Shown here: positions 17,314 to 26,205 of the stretch, one piece after another
Layout: every line of letters begins with the position of its first letter
Numbering within the stretch: the stretch's first letter is position 1
Assembly (NCBI GenBank): GCA_018268695.1
Contig: JAFDWD010000912.1
Span: 1 to 54,471 of the forward strand
Direction: 5' to 3'
DNA from: Actinomycetota bacterium
Lineage (GTDB): Bacteria; Actinomycetota; Thermoleophilia; Solirubrobacterales; 70-9
Length of the DNA stretch: 54,471 nucleotides
Made by a program: the position numbers and the translations under genes
Notes under the pieces: model-generated
Database searches by the model: none
What the model saw: only the letters and a program-made list of their open reading frames with translations
What the model was told of the DNA's origin: nothing

Positions 17314-18450
17314 ATGGATTTCGAGCTGCCGTCGGAGGTACAGGACCTGGTCGGGATCGCCCGCGGGTTCCGCGAGGAGCGCCTGGCGCCGCTGGAGGAG
17401 GAGTTCCTCCGCGAGGGCAACATCGAATGGCCGCTGCGGCCCAAGCTGCAGGACGAGGCGCGCGAGCGCGGCCTCTGGGCGATCGACGTGCCGGCCGAGC
17501 ACGGCGGCCTCGGCCTCGGCCAGCTCGCCGTCTGCGCGGTCCACGAGGAGCTGAACCGCAGCCCGATCATGTTCGAGGTCGGCGGGTCCCCCGAGCCGGT
17601 CCTCTACAACTGCTCCCCGGACCAGTGGGACCGCTACGTCCGCGCCGTGATCGACGGCGAGCGCCGCAGCGCCTACGCCTTCACCGAGCCCGGCACCGGC
17701 TCCGACCTCGGCGCGATCGAGACGGTCGCGGTCCGCGACGGCGACGACTACGTGATCAACGGCCGCAAGATGTTCATCGGCCTCGCCGAGCGGGTCGAGT
17801 TCCTGATCCTCTTCGCCTCGACCGACCCCTCGAAGGGCTCGCGCGGCGTCAGCGCCTTCCTGATCGATTCCGGCACCCCCGGCTACAACATCGTCCGCCT
17901 GATCCAGACCATGGGCGACGCCTGGGTCCCCACCGAAATCGAATTCGACGACTGCCGCGTCCCCGCGTCCCAGCGGCTCGGCGAGGAGGGCAACGCCTTC
18001 CACCTGGCCGACGAGCAGCTCAGCCACGGGCGCCTGAAGATCGCCTCCTACCAGCTCGGGATCGCCCAGCGCTGCCTCGACGACGCGGTCGCCTACGCCA
18101 AGGAGCGCACCACCTGGGGCGAGCCGATCGGCGCCCGCCAGGGCGTCTCCTTCCCGCTCGCCGACTCCGCGGTCGAGCTCGACGTCGCCCGCCTGCTCGT
18201 CTACAAGACCGCCTGGCGCGCCGACCGCGGCGAAGACGTCCGCACCGACGCCTTCAAGTCCAAGCTCTACGCCACCGAGATGGCCCAGCGCGTCACCGAC
18301 CGCTGCCTCCAGGTCTTCGGCGGCCACGGCTACATGAAAGAGAACCCGGTCCAGAGCTACTTCCGCCAGGTCCGCCTCTGGCGCATCGGCCACGGCACCG
18401 CCGAGATCCACCGCTGGATGATCGCCCGCGATTTGCTCGGAATCTCCTAA
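17314..18450 (+). CDS. Acyl-CoA dehydrogenase family protein
   Basis: The 378-residue flavoprotein has the FAD/substrate motif AYAFTEPGTGSDLGA, the helical C-terminal domain and QVFGGHGYMKE. At the usual catalytic Glu position (YEGT in medium-chain enzymes) it reads GHGTAEIHR, so that Glu is absent. ACAD10/11 relatives carry Asp here. It should still bind FAD and a CoA ester, but the substrate class is likely unusual. It is the second gene of a two-gene operon with the Zn-dehydrogenase. A 46-bp palindrome begins 21 bp after its stop. Confidence 0.88.
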   Translation: MDFELPSEVQDLVGIARGFREERLAPLEEEFLREGNIEWPLRPKLQDEARERGLWAIDVPAEHGGLGLGQLAVCAVHEELNRSPIMFEVGGSPEPVLYNCSPDQWDRYVRAVIDGERRSAYAFTEPGTGSDLGAIETVAVRDGDDYVINGRKMFIGLAERVEFLILFASTDPSKGSRGVSAFLIDSGTPGYNIVRLIQTMGDAWVPTEIEFDDCRVPASQRLGEEGNAFHLADEQLSHGRLKIASYQLGIAQRCLDDAVAYAKERTTWGEPIGARQGVSFPLADSAVELDVARLLVYKTAWRADRGEDVRTDAFKSKLYATEMAQRVTDRCLQVFGGHGYMKENPVQSYFRQVRLWRIGHGTAEIHRWMIARDLLGIS

Positions 18451-18470
18451 CCCCGGGGGGTAATTCAGGA

Positions 18471-18516
18471 GCCGTTCGTCCCTTGTCCCTCATATGGGGG
18501 ACAAGGGACGAACGGC
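18471..18516. repeat. 46-bp near-perfect palindrome spanning the DUF559 start codon
   Basis: Arms 18471-18489 and 18498-18516 (19 bp) are perfect, and the centre is CATATG. The only unpaired position is T18490 against G18497, a U-G wobble in plus-strand RNA. The ATG of the next gene is 18494-18496, exactly at the centre. The element is 40/44 identical to 37555-37598, with all four differences forming two compensatory pairs. Confidence 0.92.
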
Positions 18517-19408
18517 AAGGTTGGGATTGGCCGCGAGGGCGACCCGTCAGCACGGGATCGTGTCGACTCGACAACTTCAAGCGCTGGGATTCGACCGGGA
18601 TCTGATCCAGGCCGAAGTGGAGAGGGGACGGTTGCGGCCGCTGCATCGGCGCGTGTACGCGGTCGGGCATGAGGCTCTGACCTGGGAGAGTTGGTGCGTG
18701 GCGGCGGTGGCGGCCAACGCTCCGTGCGTCGCCAGCCATTGGTCAGCCGGATGGGTCTGGGGACTGTTGCGCTCGCAGCCGAGCGGGAAGTTCCACGTCA
18801 GCGCGACCATCCGTCGACACGCCAAGAAGGACTTCCACGTGCACTTCGCCCGGTTCGCGCCTGAGGACACCACCGTCCTCGATGCCATTCCGGTGACTTC
18901 GCTCGCGCGGACCGTCCTCGACCTTGCGGCGCTCGACCCGACGCGGACCGAGAAGGACCTGAGGCGCTGCGAGGACCTCAACCTGCTCGACCTGCGGGAG
19001 TTCGAGGCGTTGCTTGCCCGCTCGGGCGGGCACAAAGGTCACACGACGCTCGCCAGGGCGGTCGAGCTCTACCGTCCCGACCTGGCCGTCACCCGCTCCG
19101 AGGTCGAGCGGGGGTTCCGGGAGCTCGTGCGAGCGGCCGGGCTGCCGGCGCCGGCGATGAACTACGTGGTCGCCGGATACGAGCTCGACTGTTGGTGGGA
19201 GGAGGCGCGGCTCGCGGTGGAAATCGACACCTTCGGGACGCACGGGTCGCGGCTCTCCTTCGAGGAGGATCGCAAGCGGCAGCGGAAGCTCGGGCTGCTC
19301 GGGATCAGGCTGGAACGGGTGACGGACCGCCAGCTCGCCGCCGAACCCGACGAGGTGCTGCGGGCGGTGGCGGCCCTGCTCGGAGCGAGCTACTCGGCGC
19401 CGTCGTAG
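18494..19408 (+). CDS. AbiEi-type winged-helix / DUF559 (Vsr-like) nuclease-fold protein
   Basis: The 304-residue protein has an N-terminal AbiEi-like winged helix (ATRQHGIVSTRQLQALGF, then GRLRPLHRRVYAVGH, about 15-60). It also has a C-terminal DUF559 domain, related to Vsr and PD-(D/E)XK nucleases, with ELDCWW (Asp232), VEID (Glu243, Asp245), His250 and EEDRKRQRKLGLLG (Asp259, Arg260). All expected acidic residues are present. No toxin partner is adjacent, so it is a solitary gene, not a type IV toxin-antitoxin pair. The ATG at 18494 lies inside the palindrome. An AGGAG at 18467-18471 is 22 bases away, too far for normal use unless the hairpin folds. TTG at 18521 (residue 10) is an alternative start. 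Its 3' end overlaps the convergent ligase by 19 bp. Confidence 0.82.
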   Translation: MGDKGRTARLGLAARATRQHGIVSTRQLQALGFDRDLIQAEVERGRLRPLHRRVYAVGHEALTWESWCVAAVAANAPCVASHWSAGWVWGLLRSQPSGKFHVSATIRRHAKKDFHVHFARFAPEDTTVLDAIPVTSLARTVLDLAALDPTRTEKDLRRCEDLNLLDLREFEALLARSGGHKGHTTLARAVELYRPDLAVTRSEVERGFRELVRAAGLPAPAMNYVVAGYELDCWWEEARLAVEIDTFGTHGSRLSFEEDRKRQRKLGLLGIRLERVTDRQLAAEPDEVLRAVAALLGASYSAPS

Positions 19409-21063
19409 AACCCGGCGTGGGCGACGCGCAGCTTGTACTTGAGGATCTTGCCGCCGACCGTCTCCGGGAGGGAGTCGGCCACGATCACGGCTTTCGGGGA
19501 CTCGTAGCCGGCCAGGCGCTCGCGGCAGAACGCCCGCACCTCCTCGGGGTCGGGTGCGGCGCCCTCGGCGGGGACGATGATCGCGGTGACGGCCTCGTCC
19601 CAGCGCTCGTGGGGCAGCCCGACCACCGCGGCTTTGAGGATTTCGGGGTGGGAGCGGAGGATCGTCTCGACCCGCAGCGTCGAGACGTTCTCGCCGCCGG
19701 ACTTGATCATGTCCTTGGAGCGGTCGACCATGATCCGCAGCCCCTCGGCGTCGTACTCGCAGACGTCGCCGGAGTGGAACCAGCCGCCGCGGAAGGCTTC
19801 TTCGGTCGCCCCCTGGTCCTGGTAGTAGCCGGCGGTGACGACCGGCGAGCGGTAGACGGCCTCGCCCGGCACCCCGGTCACGCCCTCCAGCGAGTTGCCC
19901 TCCTCGTCGACCAGCTTCGAGGCCAGCAGCGGGTTCGGCACGCCGACGTAGTTGATCGCGGGCGCGTTGGCGGCGAAGGTCTCGGGCCATTTGTCGGGCC
20001 AGAAGCGGAAGCAGGAGATCGCCTCGGTCTGGCCGAGGATCTCGAGCGTGCAGACGTCCTCGGTGGTCAGCTTGCGGATCCGCTCGACCAGCGAGGGCGC
20101 GATCGCGGTCCAGCCGAAGACGATCACCGTGACCGAGGAGGCGTCGAGCGCGCCGTCCGAGGCCTCGAGCCGCTCGGTCACTTCCTCCAGCATCGCCGGC
20201 GAGCCGCCCCACCACATCGTGATCTTCTCGTCGGAGATCGCCTGGGCGATCCCGTCGGGGTCGTAGCTGCGCCCGAACACCAGCGTCCCGCCGCAGAGGA
20301 ACACCGGGAAGGAGAAGATCTGGTCGGCGATGTGGAAGATCAGCGGCAGGAAGGTGACCAGCTTCAGGTCGCACTCGAACCGCAGCCCGCGGGTGAGGCT
20401 GAGCGCGAACGAGTAGCCGCTCAGGTACGAGTAGTTGTGGGAGACCATCGCGCCCTTCGGCATCGCCGTCGTCCCCGAGGTGAAGATGATCTCCCAGATG
20501 TCGTCGCCGTGGATCTCGACGTCGGGCTCGGTCGCCGGGGCGTCGGCGACGAAGTCGGCGAAGGAGGCGGAGCCGTCGACGACCTCGCCGCCGATCGGGA
20601 TCGTCACCGTCGGGACCAGGCCGGTCTGGGCGAACGGCGCCGCGCACTTGGCCCAGAGGACGTCATCGACGAAGGACACCTTCGGCCGCACCCGTTCGAT
20701 CAGGTCGGCGACCACGTCGGGCGCCATCATCGGGTTGATCGGCGCCGAGACCAGCCCCGCCTTGGCGACCGCGATCTTGGTCACGTAGGCCTCGGTCGAG
20801 TTGTCGCAGAAGAAGAGGACCCGGTCGCCGCGCTCGACGCCCTCCTGGGCGAGCATCGCGTTGGCGACCCGGTTGGCGAGCTCGTCGGCCTCGCGGTAGG
20901 TGAGACGTTCGTTGCCGGGGTAGGCGAAGGCGCCGGGGCGGCCGACGATCGCCTCTTTGTCCGGGTAGCTCCAGGTGATCCGCTCCCAGAAGTCGCCGAC
21001 GCTGGTCCGGTCCCAGCGGTTCGTCGGCCGGCGGTGGGTCAGGCTGGTGACGTCGATCGACAT
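19390..21063 (-). CDS. AMP-dependent acyl-CoA synthetase/ligase
   Basis: This 557-residue ANL enzyme has FTSGTTAMPKG (194-204), GQTEA in place of the usual YG-x-TE, HSGDV and a catalytic Lys539 in VGGKILKYKLR. It resembles long-chain or cyclohexane/steroid-type acyl-CoA ligases. It lies 10 bp downstream of an acyl-CoA dehydrogenase on the same strand. The pair could convert an acid to an enoyl-CoA. Confidence 0.9.
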   Translation of the reverse strand: MSIDVTSLTHRRPTNRWDRTSVGDFWERITWSYPDKEAIVGRPGAFAYPGNERLTYREADELANRVANAMLAQEGVERGDRVLFFCDNSTEAYVTKIAVAKAGLVSAPINPMMAPDVVADLIERVRPKVSFVDDVLWAKCAAPFAQTGLVPTVTIPIGGEVVDGSASFADFVADAPATEPDVEIHGDDIWEIIFTSGTTAMPKGAMVSHNYSYLSGYSFALSLTRGLRFECDLKLVTFLPLIFHIADQIFSFPVFLCGGTLVFGRSYDPDGIAQAISDEKITMWWGGSPAMLEEVTERLEASDGALDASSVTVIVFGWTAIAPSLVERIRKLTTEDVCTLEILGQTEAISCFRFWPDKWPETFAANAPAINYVGVPNPLLASKLVDEEGNSLEGVTGVPGEAVYRSPVVTAGYYQDQGATEEAFRGGWFHSGDVCEYDAEGLRIMVDRSKDMIKSGGENVSTLRVETILRSHPEILKAAVVGLPHERWDEAVTAIIVPAEGAAPDPEEVRAFCRERLAGYESPKAVIVADSLPETVGGKILKYKLRVAHAGFYDGAE

Positions 21064-21073
21064 CCGGTCTCCT

Positions 21074-22252
21074 TCAGTAAGAGCGGGGAAGTCCCAGCGA
21101 ATGCTGGGCGATGTAGTTCAGGACCATCTCCCGGCTGACCGGGGCGATCCGCTGCAGGCGGACGATGAAGTAGAGGTCGGCGAGCCCGTACTCGTCGGCG
21201 ATGCCGTTGCCGCCGTGGGCCTGGATCGCCTGGTCGAGGGCTTTGGTGCCGGCGTCGGCGGCGAGCAGCTTGGCGATGTTCGCGGCCTCGCCGGCGGGCG
21301 CGCCCGCGTCCTGCAGGGCGGCCGCCTTCATCATCATCAAGCGCGCCGCCTCGAGGTTGGCGTGGGCTTCGGCGAGCGGGTGCGACACGCCCTGGTGGGC
21401 GCCGATCGGCCGGCCCCAGACCTCGCGCTCGTTGGCGTAGCGCGCCGCCTTCTCGAGCGCGTAACGGCCGACCCCGACGCACATCGCCGCCGACATGATC
21501 CGCTCCGCGTTGAGGCCGCTGAAGACGGTCCGCATCGCCTCGCCCTCGGCGCCGATCAGGCGGTCGGCGGGGACGTCGACCTCGTCGAACATCAGCGTGA
21601 AGGTGTGCTCGGGCGCCCGCATCGCGACCGGGATCCGCTGCCGTTCCAGGCGCGGGTGGTCGACCTCCACCATGAAGAGCGAGAGGCGCGCGCGGCCGTC
21701 CTCGCCGGTTCCCGAGTTGGCCAGCACCAGGACCCACTGGCTGTCCTCGAGGCCGGAGCTATAGACCTTGGTCCCGTTGAGGACGTAGCCGTCGCCCTCA
21801 CGCCGGGCGCGGGTCGAGATCTTGTGGGTGTTGGAGCCCGCGTTCGGCTCGGTGACCGCGAGTGAGTAGCGCCCGGTCCCGGCCGCCATCCCCGGCAGCC
21901 AGCGCTGTTTCTGGGACTCGTCGCCGTGGCGTTCGACGATCGCGCCCGCCACCGCCGGGGAGATCAGCATCTTCAGCAGCGGCATCCCGGCCGCCGAGAT
22001 CTCCTCCTCGACGATCGCCAGCTCGGTCAGCCCGGCGCCGCCGCCCCCGTAGCGCTCGGCGATCGAGGGGCCGAGGAAGCCGTGCTCGCCGAGCGCCGTC
22101 CAGAACTCCGCGGGCGGCTCGTTCTTGGCGACGACCTCGGTGAAGTAGCGGTGGCCGAAGCTGTTCGCCAGTCGGCTCACGGACTCGCGCAGCAGGCGGC
22201 GCTCGTCGGAGTCGACCAGGGGCAGGGAAGGCGGCGCGTCGGCCTCGATCAT
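21074..22252 (-). CDS. Acyl-CoA dehydrogenase family protein
   Basis: The 392-residue protein carries SLAVTEPNAGSNTHKI and the C-terminal AIQAHGGNGIADEYGLADLY segment. It ends HSLGLPRSY, as in many actinobacterial dehydrogenases. The usual YEGT Glu region reads RIAPVSREM, so no Glu is present there. Such subunits are often partners in heteromeric enzymes, as in steroid side-chain dehydrogenases, which is an inference. The start at 22252 (MIEADAPP) is divergent from an SDR operon, with operator site 10 between. The longer upstream frame is antisense to that SDR. Confidence 0.88.
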   Translation of the reverse strand: MIEADAPPSLPLVDSDERRLLRESVSRLANSFGHRYFTEVVAKNEPPAEFWTALGEHGFLGPSIAERYGGGGAGLTELAIVEEEISAAGMPLLKMLISPAVAGAIVERHGDESQKQRWLPGMAAGTGRYSLAVTEPNAGSNTHKISTRARREGDGYVLNGTKVYSSGLEDSQWVLVLANSGTGEDGRARLSLFMVEVDHPRLERQRIPVAMRAPEHTFTLMFDEVDVPADRLIGAEGEAMRTVFSGLNAERIMSAAMCVGVGRYALEKAARYANEREVWGRPIGAHQGVSHPLAEAHANLEAARLMMMKAAALQDAGAPAGEAANIAKLLAADAGTKALDQAIQAHGGNGIADEYGLADLYFIVRLQRIAPVSREMVLNYIAQHSLGLPRSY

Positions 22253-22286
22253 GCCTCGAAAGTACTTCAGCAACGGAGCCTTCAGG

Positions 22287-22304
22287 CCTGTCGAGATAGC
22301 TAGT
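22287..22304. promoter_or_regulatory. 18-bp operator, site 10 (degenerate)
   Basis: CCTGTCG-AGAT-AGCTAGT matches 10 of 14 consensus half-site positions. It lies between divergent starts 22252 and 22340. A -10-like TCTATG begins at 22325, 20 bp downstream and about 10 bp before the ATG at 22340, the same geometry as site 1. Confidence 0.45.
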
Positions 22305-22339
22305 ACGGAAGCGTCTCCGGCGGATCTATGCTGGCGGCG

Positions 22340-23095
22340 ATGAGCGACCGGATGGCCGGCAAGAACGGGATCGTCACCGGGGGTGCGCGCGGGATCGGCC
22401 GTGAGCTGGTGGACGCCTTCGCGGCCGCTGGCGCGCGGGTCGCGATCTGGGACACCGACGGCGAGGCGGCCGAGCTGGCCGCCGCCGAGGTGGGCTCCGG
22501 CGCGATCTCTGCGGCGGTCGACGTCACCGACGAGGACGCCGTCGGCGCCGCGGTCGAAGCGGCGCTCTCGGCCTTCGGCTCGATCGACTTCCTGATCAAC
22601 AACGCGGGCATCCGCCACGTCGCCCCGATCGCCGAGGAGTCGGTGGCCGAATGGCGGCGGACGATCGACGTCAACGTCAACGGCACCTTCATCTGCAGCC
22701 GCGCGGTGATCCCGACGATGGTCGCCGCGGGCGGCGGGCACATCGTCAACCTCGCCTCGATGGCGGGGGAGCTGGCGCTGTCGGAACGCGCCGCCTACAA
22801 CACCTCGAAGGCGGCGATCGTCGGCCTGACCAAGTCGATCGCGGTCGAAGTCGGCAGCGACGGTATCTACTGCAACGCGGTCGCCCCGGGGGTGATCGAG
22901 ACGCCGCTCAGTGCCCCTTACTTCGAAGACGAGGCGATGGTCGCGACGCTGCGGGAGAACTCGCCGATGAACCGCTGGGGACAGGTCGGCGAGATGGTCG
23001 GCCCGGTCCTCTTCCTCTGCTCGGAGGACTCGAGCTTCGTCAACGGTGCCACCCTCTTCGTCGACGGCGGCTGGACCGCGGGGAAGGGGTACTGA
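22340..23095 (+). CDS. SDR family oxidoreductase
   Basis: A 251-residue classical SDR with TGGARGIG (13-20), NNAG (87-90) and catalytic Ser140, Tyr153, Lys157. Asp38 after beta2 points to NAD preference. I use ATG 22340 rather than ATG 22328, because the latter overlaps the proposed -10 and adds four non-family residues. It shares its stop with the start of the next SDR (TGATG). Two SDRs in tandem suggest either a heteromer or two successive alcohol oxidations. Confidence 0.9.
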   Translation: MSDRMAGKNGIVTGGARGIGRELVDAFAAAGARVAIWDTDGEAAELAAAEVGSGAISAAVDVTDEDAVGAAVEAALSAFGSIDFLINNAGIRHVAPIAEESVAEWRRTIDVNVNGTFICSRAVIPTMVAAGGGHIVNLASMAGELALSERAAYNTSKAAIVGLTKSIAVEVGSDGIYCNAVAPGVIETPLSAPYFEDEAMVATLRENSPMNRWGQVGEMVGPVLFLCSEDSSFVNGATLFVDGGWTAGKGY

Positions 23096-23832
23096 TGCTC
23101 GACTCGGGCCTCGGCGATCGCCTCTGCCTCGTCACCGGGGCGGCCAGCGGCATCGGCCTCGCCACCGCGAAGATCCTTGCCGGCGAGGGCGCCCACCTGG
23201 TGCTCTGGGACCTGGACGCGGGCGCGCTCGACGCGGTCGACACCGCGGGCGCGGCCTCGGTCGAGCGAACGGTCGTCGACGTCACCGACCACGCCGCGGT
23301 CGCCGCCGCGGTGGCGGCGCTGCCGGGCCCGGTCGCGGCGGTCGTCCACTGCGCCGGGATCTACACGACCTCGCCGCTGCCCGAGGTCGACGAGGACGGC
23401 TGGGACCGCGTCCTCGACGTCAACCTCAAGGGTGCGTTCAACCTCAGCCAGGCGGTCGCGCCCGGGATGATCGAGGCGGGCGGCGGCTCGATCGTCCTCT
23501 TCGGCTCCTTCGCCGCCCGCACCGGCGGCCTCCGTGCCAGCGCCCCCTACGCGGCCTCGAAAGCCGGGATCGCGGGGCTGACCAAGCACCTCGCCCAGTG
23601 GGGCGGGCCGAACGGGATCCGCGTCAACTGCATCCACCCGGGCTTCATCCAGACCCCGATGAACGCGATCCTCTCCGACCAGGCGAAGGCCGACGCGGTC
23701 GCCGCGACGCCGCTGCGGCGCCTCGCCGACCCGCCCGAGTGCGCGGCGATGGCGGTCGTCCTCGCCTCCGACCTGGCGAGCTTCGTCCACGGCGTCGAGC
23801 TCGACGTCAACGGCGGGATGTACATGGCATGA
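23095..23832 (+). CDS. SDR family oxidoreductase
   Basis: A 245-residue SDR with TGAASGIG (14-21), CAG (86-88) and catalytic Ser138, Tyr152, Lys156. Asp39 after beta2 suggests NAD. It shares only general SDR features with the preceding gene, so the pair is not a recent tandem duplication. It overlaps the following ligase by ATGA, so all three genes are one translation-coupled operon. Confidence 0.9.
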   Translation: MLDSGLGDRLCLVTGAASGIGLATAKILAGEGAHLVLWDLDAGALDAVDTAGAASVERTVVDVTDHAAVAAAVAALPGPVAAVVHCAGIYTTSPLPEVDEDGWDRVLDVNLKGAFNLSQAVAPGMIEAGGGSIVLFGSFAARTGGLRASAPYAASKAGIAGLTKHLAQWGGPNGIRVNCIHPGFIQTPMNAILSDQAKADAVAATPLRRLADPPECAAMAVVLASDLASFVHGVELDVNGGMYMA

Positions 23833-25400
23833 GCGTCGGCGAAACCGGAAATCGCAGCATCGGCGACATGCTCGCCGAGCGGGTGGCGCTGACGCCGAGC
23901 CGCACCTTCCTCGTCTTCGAGAACCGGGCGGGCGAGGTAAGTGAGCTCACCTACGCCGCCTTCGACGGCAGGGTCGAGGACTGCGCCCGCGGGCTCCACG
24001 CCCTCGGGGTCGGCGTCGGCGACCGGGTCGTCGTCCACCTCCGCAACAGCCCCGAGTTCCTGATCTCGTGGTTCGCGATCGCCCGCCTCGGCGCGGTGAT
24101 GGTGCCGTCCAACATCGCCAACACGGCGGGGGAGCTCGAGCACGTGATCGGCTTCACCGAGGCGTCCTTCGCGATCACCGAGCCCGACTTCTGCGAGGTC
24201 GTCCAGCGCGGGATCGACGCCGCCGGGACCGACACGACGACGATCGTCGCCCGCGGCCGCCTCACCGAGTTCTTCGCCTTCGACGACCTCGCCGGGCTCA
24301 GCGACGAGCCCGCGCCGCGCCCCGAAGTCGGCGGCGACGACCTCTGCGAGCTGCTCTTCACCTCGGGCACGACCTCGAAGCCGAAGGCGGTGATGCTGTC
24401 CCACGCCAACTGCCTGCGGGCGGGCCTCGACACCGTCCACTGCCTCTGGCTCGACGAGGGCGAGCGCTGCCTGACGGCGCTGCCGCTCTTCCACGTCAAC
24501 GGCCAGGGGATGACGATCATGGCGGCGATGACGGTGGGCGGGACGGCGATCGTGATCGAGGAGTTCTCGGCCTCGCGCTTCTGGGGGCAGATCCAGCGCC
24601 ACAAGGCGACCCAGACGGCGATCGTCGCGATGCAGCTGCGCACCCTGATCGCCCAGCCGGACAAGGACGGCGAGCGCGACCACGACCTGCGCAAGGTCTT
24701 CTACGCGATCAACGTCTCCGACCAGGAGAAGCAGACCTTCGAGGAGCGCTACGGGGTCGACCTGATCAACGGTTACGGGCAGAGCGAGACGATGACGCTG
24801 CTGACCGTCTCCCCGGTCGCCGCGCCGCGCCGCTGGCCCTCGATCGGGCTGCCCTCGCCGGGGCGCACGCTGCTGCTGCTCGACGAAGAAGGCAAGGAGG
24901 TGCCGACCGGCGAGGTGGGGGAGATCTGCGTCCGCGGCGAGCGCGGCCGCTCGATCATGCTCGGCTACTACAAGGACGAGCAGTCGACCTCGGAGACGAT
25001 CCGCGGCGACCTCCTCCACACCGGCGACAACGCCTACGCCGACGAGCAGGGCTACCTCTACTTCTTCGACCGCAAAAAGGACATGATCAAGCGGGCCGGG
25101 GAGAACGTCTCGGCGATCGAGGTCGAGTCGGTGATCGTCGACCACCCGCTCGTCGCCGAGGCGGCGATCATCGGCGTCCCCGACCCGATCCGCGACGAAG
25201 CCGTCGCTGCCGTGATCGTCGTCGCCGAGGGCGCCGAGCTGTCCGACGCCGAGGTCACCGCCTACTGCCAGGAGCGCCTCTCACGCTTCAAGGTCCCCAC
25301 CATCGTCGCCTTCGAGACCGAGCTGCCGAAGACCTCGATCGGCAAGGTCCGCAAGGACGAGCTGCGCAAGCGCCTGGAGCAGTCGGGGATCAGCGGGTAA
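23829..25400 (+). CDS. AMP-dependent acyl-CoA synthetase/ligase
   Basis: This 523-residue ANL enzyme has FTSGTTSKPKAV (177-188), NGYGQSET as the Y-G-x-T/S-E motif, HTGDNA and the catalytic Lys506 in KTSIGKVRK. It resembles crotonobetaine/carnitine-CoA ligase (CaiC)-like and fatty-acid ligases. It ends the SDR-SDR-ligase operon, and its last 11 bases overlap the convergent TetR gene. Confidence 0.9.
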   Translation: MSVGETGNRSIGDMLAERVALTPSRTFLVFENRAGEVSELTYAAFDGRVEDCARGLHALGVGVGDRVVVHLRNSPEFLISWFAIARLGAVMVPSNIANTAGELEHVIGFTEASFAITEPDFCEVVQRGIDAAGTDTTTIVARGRLTEFFAFDDLAGLSDEPAPRPEVGGDDLCELLFTSGTTSKPKAVMLSHANCLRAGLDTVHCLWLDEGERCLTALPLFHVNGQGMTIMAAMTVGGTAIVIEEFSASRFWGQIQRHKATQTAIVAMQLRTLIAQPDKDGERDHDLRKVFYAINVSDQEKQTFEERYGVDLINGYGQSETMTLLTVSPVAAPRRWPSIGLPSPGRTLLLLDEEGKEVPTGEVGEICVRGERGRSIMLGYYKDEQSTSETIRGDLLHTGDNAYADEQGYLYFFDRKKDMIKRAGENVSAIEVESVIVDHPLVAEAAIIGVPDPIRDEAVAAVIVVAEGAELSDAEVTAYCQERLSRFKVPTIVAFETELPKTSIGKVRKDELRKRLEQSGISG

Positions 25401-26013
25401 GCAAACCGCGCAGGGCCACCGCGGAGAAGACCTCGCCGACTTCGTCGGCGGTCAGGGGGCCGTCCTGGCGGAACCAGGTGTAGGCCCAGTTCGCCATGCC
25501 GAGGAGGGCCTTGGCGACCAGCTCCGGGGGGAGGTCGGCGAATTCGCCGGTGGCGCGGCCCTCGGTGATGATCTGGCAGACCATCCGCTCGTAGAGGTCG
25601 CGTTTGACGACCAGGGCCTGCCAGCGCTCACCGGTGACGGCGTGGCGCTCGGAGAGGAAGACGGCGACCGCGTCGCGGTTGCGGGCGATGAAGCGCAGGG
25701 TGAGGTTGAGCAGCTCGTGGACCTTGTCGGCGGGGCTGGCCGAGGAGGAGGAGACGGCGATCGTCTCGTCGATCAGCTCGTCGACCAGCGCCTCGTGGAT
25801 GGCGAAGAGGAGGTCCTCCTTCTTGCGCACGTGGTGGTAGAGGCTGGCCTTGCGGATGCCGACCGCGTCGGCGATGTCGGACATCGAGGCGGCGTGGTAG
25901 CCGCGCTCGCTGAAGATCCGCGTCGCCGCTTCGATGATGTCGGGCCGGACGGCCGGCGCACGGTCGGTCGCCGTCGTCTCGACGGTCGCGGTCTGGATTC
26001 TCGTCGCTGCCAT
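25390..26013 (-). CDS. TetR/AcrR family transcriptional regulator
   Basis: The 207-residue protein has an N-terminal TetR helix-turn-helix (SMSDIADAVGIRKASLYHHV, about 43-62) after the typical IIEAATRIFSERGYHAA helix. The C-terminal domain is a variable ligand-binding region with LLGMANWAYTWFR, common in regulators of acyl-CoA or short-chain acid pathways. It is divergent from the 2-oxoacid dehydrogenase operon. The perfect 16-bp palindrome at 26171-26186 lies just before that operon, so it probably represses that operon until an acyl-CoA-type ligand binds. Confidence 0.9.
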   Translation of the reverse strand: MAATRIQTATVETTATDRAPAVRPDIIEAATRIFSERGYHAASMSDIADAVGIRKASLYHHVRKKEDLLFAIHEALVDELIDETIAVSSSSASPADKVHELLNLTLRFIARNRDAVAVFLSERHAVTGERWQALVVKRDLYERMVCQIITEGRATGEFADLPPELVAKALLGMANWAYTWFRQDGPLTADEVGEVFSAVALRGLLTR

Positions 26014-26170
26014 TCGTCTGTGCTCCCGCAGAGGCTGCCGCGCCTCTGCCTACGCCTGGAACTCTAATGAAAACGGCGGTGGGAATGGCGCCGACCGCGA
26101 GGTTGTCTCCGGACGGTCGTCCGACTTCCCAAGCGGTTCACAGGCGCAAGCCCGTCTGGTAGGGTGGCTA

Positions 26171-26186
26171 CCTACCGGCCGGTAGG
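26171..26186. promoter_or_regulatory. Perfect 16-bp palindrome, probable TetR operator
   Basis: CCTACCGGCCGGTAGG is fully self-complementary and of the TACCGG-CCGGTA style common to TetR-family operators. It ends 20 bases before the E1alpha ATG at 26206, where a bound repressor would block initiation. No second copy is seen in this window. Confidence 0.75.
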
Positions 26187-26205
26187 CCGTGGAAAGGGAA
26201 GGGAT

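Noticed and set aside
18494..19408. A type IV toxin-antitoxin pair
   Set aside because: Only an AbiEi-like winged helix is present. There is no AbiEii nucleotidyltransferase next to it, and the C-terminal half is a DUF559 nuclease fold.
26164..26205. Upstream ATG 26164 for E1 alpha
   Set aside because: It overlaps the TetR operator at 26171-26186 and has no ribosome site. ATG 26206 has GGAAAGGGA at proper distance.
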